Assembly: GCA_946405045.1 (NCBI GenBank)
Contig: CAMJFV010000103.1
Span: forward strand, 1-6,611
Direction: 5' to 3'
Length of the DNA stretch: 6,611 bases
From: an uncultured Bacteroidales bacterium
GTDB taxonomy: Bacteria > Bacteroidota > Bacteroidia > Bacteroidales > Paludibacteraceae
Shown: positions 1-4,986 of the stretch, piece by piece
Numbering within the stretch: the stretch's first letter is position 1
Layout: every line of letters starts with the position of its first letter
Position numbers and translations under genes: made by a program
Notes under the pieces: generated by a model
What the model saw: only the letters and a program-made list of their open reading frames with translations
Databases searched by the model: none
Told to the model about the DNA's origin: nothing

Positions 1-291
1 GCAGAATTAGTTAATGAGATATCTGTACGCACAGGAATTAGCTGTGAAGATACGCTTATTGTAGTTGAGGGTTTTATGTCGGAGGTTAAGAGAGCGATGC
101 GTAAAGGTGACAACATTTACTTACGCGGATTCGGTACTTTCCTAGTAAAGACAAGAAAAGAGAAGACTGGTAGAAACATCACTCAGAAGAGTACAATCAT
201 CATCCCTGAGCACAAAATAGCTGCGTTCAAGGCAACAAAGGACTTCATTTATGAGAATGGAGACTATATGAGCGTAGAAGGCAAGAAATAA
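1..291 (+). CDS. HU/IHF-family DNA-binding protein (5'-truncated)
   Basis: The reading frame is open from base 1 and ends at TAA 289-291, giving 96 visible residues that begin AELVNEIS. HU proteins usually begin M-x-K-A-x-L, so only about three codons are missing and the ATG at 76 is internal. The whole HU fold is visible: the N-terminal helical dimerisation part (residues 1-35), the GFGTF turn (43-47), and the DNA-binding arm with GRNI (57-60) and a downstream IIIPEHKIAAFK stretch. HU proteins are nucleoid dimers that bend and package DNA. The arm tip reads RNI instead of the classical RNP; Bacteroidetes HU-like proteins often show this, but it removes the proline that intercalates in E. coli-type HU/IHF. 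A 42-bp gap separates it from the next gene, so co-transcription is likely. HU versus IHF-like paralogue cannot be decided here. Confidence 0.93.
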   Translation, partial: AELVNEISVRTGISCEDTLIVVEGFMSEVKRAMRKGDNIYLRGFGTFLVKTRKEKTGRNITQKSTIIIPEHKIAAFKATKDFIYENGDYMSVEGKK

Positions 292-333
292 GCTGGAAGT
301 GAACTTTAGTAAAAATTATTAATACATTAGATT

Positions 334-423
334 ATGCCAAGCGGTAAGAAGAGAAAAAGACATAAAATGTCTACTCACAAGCGCAAAAAAAGACTAAAGA
401 AGGATCGTCATAAGAAGAAATAA
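334..423 (+). CDS. AURKAIP1/COX24-domain small basic protein (probable bS22/mS38-like ribosomal peptide)
   Basis: This short frame of 29 codons plus TAA begins MPSGKKRKRHKMSTHKRK. Twelve Lys, five Arg and three His make 20 of 29 residues basic. The KRHKM-x-x-HKRKKR core matches the COX24/AURKAIP1 C-terminal motif, a family that includes mitochondrial ribosomal protein mS38 and the mycobacterial small-subunit peptide bS22. From that relationship I infer that it is a small-subunit ribosomal component binding rRNA; the sequence alone shows only the motif and the charge. Bacteroidetes genomes commonly carry this peptide, and its position between an HU gene and RNase G fits. The start is preceded by AT-rich sequence without a Shine-Dalgarno, as is usual in the phylum. 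It is shorter than most gene-caller cut-offs and easily missed. A terminator follows 30 bp after the stop. Confidence 0.85.
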   Translation: MPSGKKRKRHKMSTHKRKKRLKKDRHKKK

Positions 424-453
424 TCCTTCGCGGTATTTTGCAAAAAGAAAGCT

Positions 454-505
454 AAGAACAAACGTTGATTGCCGTAAAAAGCTCAGTGTTTGTTCTTTCT
501 TTTTA
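454..505 (+). terminator. Intrinsic terminator after the HU / small basic protein unit
   Basis: A perfect 10-bp inverted repeat pairs 454-463 (AAGAACAAAC) with 488-497 (GTTTGTTCTT). The stem extends inward to about 15 pairs (454-468 with 483-497, including two G-U pairs) around a 14-nt loop. It runs straight into the T-rich tract 496-504. The loop is larger than usual, so efficiency is uncertain. It lies between the small basic gene and RNase G, which suggests that RNase G has its own promoter downstream of it or depends on read-through. Confidence 0.7.
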
Positions 506-634
506 TCCAAGACCATGAAGACGGTGCAATCATTTGTTATTCAGAGTATTATCCCGTCTAGACATGAATATTATTTATCATACAGATGTCTTACAAATAA
601 GATTGCATTTAGTCCTCAACAAAAACAAATAAAA

Positions 635-2263
635 GTGAATAACGAACTTATTATTGACGTTCAGGAAAACGAAGTAAAGATTGCCCTCCTTGAGGACAAG
701 AAACTCGCATCCTACCACTCGGAGAACAGAGGAACGGAAAACAAGTACGCCGTGGCCAACATCTATCTGGGCAAGGTAAAGAAACTTATGCCTGGACTTA
801 ACGCCGCTTTCATCGACGTGGGATACGACAAAGGAGCTTTCCTCCACTATCAAGACTTAGGCCGAGGCTATCGTTCAACCCAACGATTCCTTCGCAACGT
901 CCTTATGGAAGGAAGCCGAGCACCTAAAGTGCAGGATGTAGAGCTTGATCCGATCTTGGAAAAGAACGGTGACATCAAGGATGTTCTTGCACCAGGACAG
1001 GAAATATTGGTGCAGATTGAGAAAGAGCCGATCTCTACAAAAGGTCCACGTCTGACTGCGGAAATCACCATCGCGGGAAGATTCCTCGTACTTGTCCCAT
1101 TGTCGGACAAGGTGTTCGTGTCTCAGAAGATCAAGTCGAATGCAGAAAGGAAACGTATCAAGGAGATCCTTTCCAAATGTCTGCCAAAAAACTTCGGCTG
1201 TATCGCACGTACAATGTCGGAGGGCAAGGAAGAGGCTGATTTCAAAGAAGAACTTGAAGATTTGATCAACAAATGGGAGAACATGGTTGCCAACCTCAAC
1301 AAAGAGGATCTGCCAAAACTTGTGCTCAAAGAGATGGACTCTGTGACTGGTCTGCTCCGCGACACACTATCTCCTGACTATGACAGCATCGTCGTCAACG
1401 ACAAGAATGTCTACAAAGAGGTCATCAGCTACGTAAACCAAATTGCCCCAGAAAAGAAAGATATCGTCCAGTACTACGAGGATGACATTCCTTTGTTTGA
1501 TTTCTACAAGGTGACCAAACAGATCAAGAGTTCATTCGGCAGAACAGTTGTGTTCAAGAATAGTGCGTATCTGGTGATCGAGCAGACAGAAGCTTTGATG
1601 GTGATCGACGTGAACAGCGGAAACCGTTCAAAAAGCAGCAACGACCAGGAGACAAACGCACTTGAAGTCAACCTTGCAGCCGCTGACGAAATTGCAAGAC
1701 AATTGCGTCTTCGTGATATCGGAGGAATCGTAGTGATCGACTTCATTGACATGGCCAAGGGAGAAAATCGCGTCGCTCTATACGACAGAATGCGTCAGAA
1801 CATGGCTCGCGACAAAGCCCGCCACAACATCCTGCCATTGAGCAAGTTCTGTCTGATGCAGATCACTCGCCACCGTGTGCGCCCAGTAACCAATATCAAG
1901 ACAGAAGAGGTTTGCCCTACTTGCCACGGAACCGGGAAGTCGCAACCGACGATTCTGTTTGAACATGAGATCGAAGAGAAGATCCGTTATGTGAAGGAAG
2001 AGAAGAAGATCACAGATTTCACGATTTTCGTGCATCCATACGTCTACACATATTTAAATAGTGGATTCTTCTTCAACAGTTTGAAATGGAAGTGGCGCCG
2101 CAAATACTGTAAATTCAATCTGCTCAAAAACGAAGATTTCGGTATGCTTCAATATAAGTTTATCGATAAGGATGGAGCAGAAATAAGCCTAAACCCCGAA
2201 AAAGAAGAATTAGCGATAGAAGAAACTATCGAAGAAAGCCAAGACAAAGTCACAAAGAAATAA
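635..2263 (+). CDS. rng: Ribonuclease G (RNase E/G family)
   Basis: RNase E/G family endoribonucleases cut single-stranded A/U-rich RNA in the cytoplasm, maturing rRNA and degrading mRNA. Numbering from the GTG at 635 gives 542 residues. The S1 RNA-binding domain begins near residue 40 (IYLGKVKKLMPGLNAAFIDV) and carries a long insertion (about 76-125) before KGPRLTAEI, typical of Bacteroidetes RNase G. The catalytic region shows IDVNSG with Asp325 and IDFIDM with Asp369/Asp372, the Mg-binding aspartates of the family. CPTCHGTG at 427-434 is the zinc-link motif. There is no long unstructured RNase E tail, only an acidic/basic end. An in-frame ATG at 515 would add 40 residues (MKTVQSFVIQ...) with no family resemblance and would start 10 bp after the terminator tract. 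GTG 635 has an A-rich upstream (caaataaaa) and begins where family similarity begins (NNELIIDVQ), so I prefer it. The RNase G identity is very secure; the start is less so. Confidence 0.95.
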   Translation: MNNELIIDVQENEVKIALLEDKKLASYHSENRGTENKYAVANIYLGKVKKLMPGLNAAFIDVGYDKGAFLHYQDLGRGYRSTQRFLRNVLMEGSRAPKVQDVELDPILEKNGDIKDVLAPGQEILVQIEKEPISTKGPRLTAEITIAGRFLVLVPLSDKVFVSQKIKSNAERKRIKEILSKCLPKNFGCIARTMSEGKEEADFKEELEDLINKWENMVANLNKEDLPKLVLKEMDSVTGLLRDTLSPDYDSIVVNDKNVYKEVISYVNQIAPEKKDIVQYYEDDIPLFDFYKVTKQIKSSFGRTVVFKNSAYLVIEQTEALMVIDVNSGNRSKSSNDQETNALEVNLAAADEIARQLRLRDIGGIVVIDFIDMAKGENRVALYDRMRQNMARDKARHNILPLSKFCLMQITRHRVRPVTNIKTEEVCPTCHGTGKSQPTILFEHEIEEKIRYVKEEKKITDFTIFVHPYVYTYLNSGFFFNSLKWKWRRKYCKFNLLKNEDFGMLQYKFIDKDGAEISLNPEKEELAIEETIEESQDKVTKK

Positions 2264-2266
2264 TAC

Positions 2267-2297
2267 AAAAGGCGGAACAAATGTTCCGCCTTTTTTC
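2267..2297 (+). terminator. Rho-independent terminator of rng
   Basis: Three bases after the rng stop, the 8-bp GC-rich stem GGCGGAAC (2271-2278) pairs with GTTCCGCC (2283-2290) across a 4-nt AAAT loop and is followed by six T (2291-2296). The stem is preceded by AAAA, so it could also act weakly in the opposite direction. Confidence 0.92.
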
Positions 2298-2323
2298 TCA
2301 TTTGCAACATATAGTCACGTAAT

Positions 2324-2364
2324 AAAAAACAAAACGGCCAAGGATTTCATCCCCAGTCGTTTTG
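2324..2364 (-). terminator. Rho-independent terminator of the dapF-dapL operon
   Basis: Read on the minus strand, CAAAACG (2364-2358) pairs with CGTTTTG (2336-2330). An inner 8-bp stem containing G-U pairs (2356-2349 with 2345-2338) sits across a GAA loop, separated from the outer stem by one A/C mismatch. The hairpin is followed on the minus strand by six T (complement of 2329-2324). It lies about 50 bp past the dapL stop and faces the rng terminator, so each convergent unit has its own stop. Confidence 0.85.
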
Positions 2365-2412
2365 CATTATGACACATTTTTAGAAATAACATCGTTTTCG
2401 TATTTCAACAAC

Positions 2413-3633
2413 CTATCCAAGTCTCTTCATGGCTTCGATTGTGGCGTCTTTGTCGCCCAACGCAGAGAATCGTATATATCCTTCTCCACTCACTCCGAAT
2501 CCTACACCAGGAGTGGCAACAATATTCTTCTCCTTCAACAAGTAATCAAAGAAACTCCACGAATCCATTCCGTCAGGCGTCTTTGCCCAAACATACGGAC
2601 TGTTTTTGCCTCCAAACACAGTATAACCGGCAGCTTCAAGACCATTCCTGATTATCTTGGCATTAGTTATATAATAATCGATCATATCCTTCACCTGTCT
2701 CTTGCCTTCCTCACTGTAGACAGCCTCAGCCGCACGCTGGATAACATATGCAGTGCCATTGAATTTTGTGCACTGACGACGGTTCCATAACTTATTTAAC
2801 TGAACTTTCTCCCCCTTCTCATTTGTTGCCAACACACTCTTTGGAATGATAGACAAGCCACATCTTGTACCTGTGAAACCAGCAGTCTTTGAAAAACTAC
2901 GGAATTCAATAGCACATTTCTTTGCGCCCTCAATCTCATATATCGAATGAGGCACATCAGCCTCCTGAATGAAAGCCTCGTATGCAGCGTCGAACAGGAT
3001 CAACGCATCATTAGCAAGAGCATATTTCACCCACTCAGCAAGTTGCGACTTGGTCAATGTTGTGCCAGTAGGATTGTTTGGGAAACAGAGATAGATCACA
3101 TCCACTTTCTCTTTTGGTAGTTCAGGCACAAAACCATTCTCTGCCGTGCATGGAAGATAAACGATTTTGCTCCAACGTCCGTCAGCAAGCAAATCACCAG
3201 CTCTTCCAGCCATCACATTCGTATCGACATATACAGGATAAACAGGATCTGTGACAGCCACAATATTTCCCAATCCAAGAATATCACCTATATTACCAGT
3301 ATCACTCTTTGCACCGTCGCTGATAAAAACCTCATCACTTTCAAGAGATACTCCACGAGGTTCAAAATCATTCTTTATAATTGTATCTATCAAGAACTTA
3401 TATCCCTGTTCAGGGCCATATCCACGGAAAGTAGACTGGTTTGCCATCTCATCCACTGCCTTATGCATAGCCTTTATGACCGCGTCGCACAATGGCAAAG
3501 TAACATCGCCAATTCCCATGCGGATAATTTGTGCCGACGGATTAGACTCTTTATATGCAGCCACTCTCTTTGCTATCTCAGAAAACAGATAACTGCCTGG
3601 CAGTTTCTGAAAATTATCATTAATCGTTACCAT
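2413..3633 (-). CDS. dapL: LL-diaminopimelate aminotransferase
   Basis: DapL is a cytoplasmic PLP enzyme that converts tetrahydrodipicolinate plus glutamate into LL-2,6-diaminopimelate and 2-oxoglutarate. It bypasses the succinylase/acetylase steps (DapD, DapC, DapE). The 406 residues match the usual length of about 410. The N-terminus MVTINDNFQKLPGSYLF is characteristic of DapL rather than other class I/II aminotransferases. Visible fold-type I signatures are the glycine-rich SDGAKSDTGNI (105-115) at the cofactor phosphate, NNPTG (186-190), Asp215 in LFDAAYEAF facing the pyridine nitrogen, the Schiff-base Lys249 in SFSKTAGFTGTRCG, and Arg388 in YIRFS, expected to bind the substrate carboxylate. 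It begins 25 bp after the dapF stop on the same strand, and DapF uses its product, so the two are almost certainly one operon. No truncation or frameshift is seen. Confidence 0.96.
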   Translation of the reverse strand: MVTINDNFQKLPGSYLFSEIAKRVAAYKESNPSAQIIRMGIGDVTLPLCDAVIKAMHKAVDEMANQSTFRGYGPEQGYKFLIDTIIKNDFEPRGVSLESDEVFISDGAKSDTGNIGDILGLGNIVAVTDPVYPVYVDTNVMAGRAGDLLADGRWSKIVYLPCTAENGFVPELPKEKVDVIYLCFPNNPTGTTLTKSQLAEWVKYALANDALILFDAAYEAFIQEADVPHSIYEIEGAKKCAIEFRSFSKTAGFTGTRCGLSIIPKSVLATNEKGEKVQLNKLWNRRQCTKFNGTAYVIQRAAEAVYSEEGKRQVKDMIDYYITNAKIIRNGLEAAGYTVFGGKNSPYVWAKTPDGMDSWSFFDYLLKEKNIVATPGVGFGVSGEGYIRFSALGDKDATIEAMKRLG

Positions 3634-3658
3634 ATACCAACTTATCTGAATTGTATAA

Positions 3659-4492
3659 TCAAATTTCTACTTCGCCCTCAAAAACAGTCGTTGCAGGACC
3701 GGTCATGTAGACGTGATTGTCTTCCCCACTCCATTTTATATGAAGGTCACCGCCTCGCAGTTTCACACAAACATCACGGTCTGTCAATCCATTTAGGACA
3801 CAAGCCACAGCGACAGCACAAGCACCTGTACCACAAGCCATTGTCTCGCCTGCACCTCGTTCCCACACTCTCATCTTCACTTCTAAACGATTATGAACCT
3901 CAACAAACTCGGTATTTGTTTTGCGAGGAAATACTGGATGACACTCGTATGATGGACCTATCTTCTCAAGATCCAACGAGTCGACATTATCTACAAAAAT
4001 CACAGAATGAGGGTTCCCCATACTGACACAGGTAGTCAGATTTGTTTTGCCAAACACCTCGATCGGCTGGCTGACCACCGTCGGCAAATCAAATGTGGTC
4101 GGTATATCCAAGCCATTCAAGATCGGTTCACCCATATCCACCGTCACCGTATCAACCTTGCCGTCTACAACATGAAGATCAAGGATTTTAACTCCTGCAA
4201 GAGTTTCAAGAGACACTTTTGTCTTATTCGTCAGACCCTTATCATATACATATTTGCCGACACAACGTGATGCATTACCACACATCTCCGCCTCCGAACC
4301 GTCAGAGTTGAACATACGCATTCTAAAATCACACGTCTTGCTTGGCAAAATAATCACGATACCGTCGGAACCGATACCTGTGTGACGGTCGCTCAACTTA
4401 ATAGCCGTCTCACTCAGATTGTCTATCTTTTCAGTCGCTCCATTGATATAAATGTAATCGTTGGAGATTCCATGCATTTTAGTAAACTTCAT
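3659..4492 (-). CDS. dapF: Diaminopimelate epimerase
   Basis: DapF is a PLP-independent epimerase that interconverts LL- and meso-diaminopimelate in the cytoplasm. It supplies meso-DAP for peptidoglycan and for lysine via LysA. Counting from ATG 4492-4490 the protein has 277 residues, normal for the family. The two catalytic cysteines of the two-base mechanism are visible: Cys71 in EMCGNASRCVGKY and Cys220 in MACGTGACAVA. Other family landmarks are MHGISNDY near the N-terminus, RHTGIGSDG (36-44), FNSDGSEAEM (61-70), GNPH (159-162) and ERGAGET (211-217). An in-frame ATG at 4516 would add MNWKRRRA. I chose 4492 because family proteins start at MKFTKMHG and a near-perfect Shine-Dalgarno sits 6 nt before it and would otherwise be inside the coding sequence. 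It is the promoter-proximal gene of the dapF-dapL operon and has a hairpin-containing leader. Confidence 0.96.
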   Translation of the reverse strand: MKFTKMHGISNDYIYINGATEKIDNLSETAIKLSDRHTGIGSDGIVIILPSKTCDFRMRMFNSDGSEAEMCGNASRCVGKYVYDKGLTNKTKVSLETLAGVKILDLHVVDGKVDTVTVDMGEPILNGLDIPTTFDLPTVVSQPIEVFGKTNLTTCVSMGNPHSVIFVDNVDSLDLEKIGPSYECHPVFPRKTNTEFVEVHNRLEVKMRVWERGAGETMACGTGACAVAVACVLNGLTDRDVCVKLRGGDLHIKWSGEDNHVYMTGPATTVFEGEVEI

Positions 4493-4497
4493 CGCTC

Positions 4498-4505
4498 TCC
4501 TCCTT
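4498..4505 (-). promoter_or_regulatory. Strong Shine-Dalgarno of dapF
   Basis: On the minus strand AAGGAGGA (4505-4498), preceded by more A, places AAAGGAGG 6 nt before ATG 4492. This matches the consensus anti-SD complement and decides the dapF start over the in-frame ATG at 4516. Such strong sites are uncommon in Bacteroidota, where most genes lack them; none is obvious before the small basic gene, rng, dapL or tolC in this window. Confidence 0.8.
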
Positions 4506-4523
4506 TTCCAGTTCATTTTATAA

Positions 4524-4551
4524 GGGGCAATCCATCAAATAGGATTGCCCC
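4524..4551 (-). promoter_or_regulatory. Perfect hairpin in the dapF leader
   Basis: GGGGCAATCC (4524-4533) and GGATTGCCCC (4542-4551) form a perfect 10-bp GC-rich stem with an 8-nt loop. On the dapF strand the stem ends about 18 nt before the Shine-Dalgarno and is followed by TTATAAAATG rather than a clean U-run, so it is not a classical terminator. It could be an attenuator, a 5' mRNA-stabilising hairpin, or a protein-binding palindrome. The structure is seen directly; the regulatory role is inferred. Confidence 0.6.
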
Positions 4552-4662
4552 ATTAAATTCGGTTCGCTTTACGTTTTTTTCCTACTGCATAGCAGTTACA
4601 ATTTATAAACGCATAGCTCGTTTTATGTTCAATCCGTTCTACTTTCCGTTCGTTTTACAATG

Positions 4663-4670
4663 CAAAAATA
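4663..4670 (-). promoter_or_regulatory. Candidate Bacteroidetes -7 box for dapF-dapL
   Basis: The minus strand reads TATTTTTG, an exact match to TAnnTTTG, followed by CA as often seen in Bacteroidales promoters. A TTTG at 4690-4687 could serve as the -33 element, but the 16-nt gap is shorter than the usual roughly 20. If used, transcription would start near 4657-4655 and give a leader of about 165 nt containing the hairpin. Another exact match, TATGTTTG at 4819-4812 on the same strand, has no -33 partner. Confidence 0.4.
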
Positions 4671-4725
4671 AAGCTATTAGAGCATCCAAATGTGATTTCA
4701 TTTGCATTTATATAAGAAAAACGCA

Positions 4726-4748
4726 TTTACTTTTAAAATAAAAGTAAA
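4726..4748. repeat. AT-rich palindrome in the dapF/tolC intergenic region
   Basis: TTTACTTTTA (4726-4735) and TAAAAGTAAA (4739-4748) are perfect 10-base inverted arms around AAA. The symmetry and central position between divergent genes would suit an operator. As RNA it would form only a weak A-U hairpin. The chance of a random AT palindrome is not negligible in DNA this AT-rich. Confidence 0.5.
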
Positions 4749-4924
4749 GAGATACAATTCAGTTTTATTTTGTAAGCAAAATAGCCAAACAGATTACATT
4801 ATATTACAAATCAAACATACAATACTTTCACATACATTTTATGTTAAAAAAACCTAACGGACGTTTGGAACACAAACTCTATACATTTAGTCGTTTTAGT
4901 CAACAAATAATAGTTGTTTGATGA

Positions 4925-4958
4925 TAATTTTGCAAATGGCTTTATGTAAATTTGCAAA
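4925..4958 (+). promoter_or_regulatory. Tandem candidate -7 boxes (TAnnTTTGCAAA) upstream of tolC
   Basis: TAATTTTG (4925-4932) and TAAATTTG (4947-4954) both match TAnnTTTG exactly, and each is followed by CAAA. The repeated TTTGCAAA palindromes are therefore 22 bp apart. The second would give a start of transcription near 4961, about 26 nt before ATG 4987. That supports the downstream tolC start, because the alternative ATG at 4918 lies upstream of both boxes. No well-spaced -33 TTG was found for either, so the promoter call is moderate. Confidence 0.5.
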
Positions 4959-4986
4959 AGATAAAACAGCGTGTATATATAACGAT

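Larger units (their letters stand above)
4517..4917. other. AT-rich divergent intergenic region between dapF and tolC
   Basis: About 400 bp (nearly 500 bp counting to the preferred tolC start) contain no frame that resembles a protein. The region holds the dapF leader hairpin (4524-4551), an AT-only-loop palindrome (4726-4748), a small CAAATG/CATTTG inverted repeat (4687-4704), three copies of TCGTTTTA with a variant, and candidate -7 boxes on both strands. The inferred functions are the 5' leader of dapF-dapL and the divergent promoters; no RNA gene or known riboswitch class was recognised. Confidence 0.6.

Noticed and set aside
2362..2790. Plus-strand frame of 142 codons antisense to the dapL 3' end
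   Set aside because: dapL has full-length family similarity; this frame has none and starts inside the dapL terminator.
4524..4551. The dapF leader hairpin as a rho-independent terminator
   Set aside because: Neither strand has a proper T-run directly after the stem, and there is no gene upstream on the minus strand or ending on the plus strand that it would terminate.
4493..4660. Lysine riboswitch upstream of dapF
   Set aside because: The leader has only one strong helix and I recognised no five-helix junction or conserved core; this class is not expected in Bacteroidota.
4382..4741. Open frame of 119 codons on the plus strand across the dapF start and leader
   Set aside because: More than a third of it is antisense to dapF, the rest is AT-rich intergenic DNA, and the protein has no recognisable domain; it also crosses the leader hairpin.
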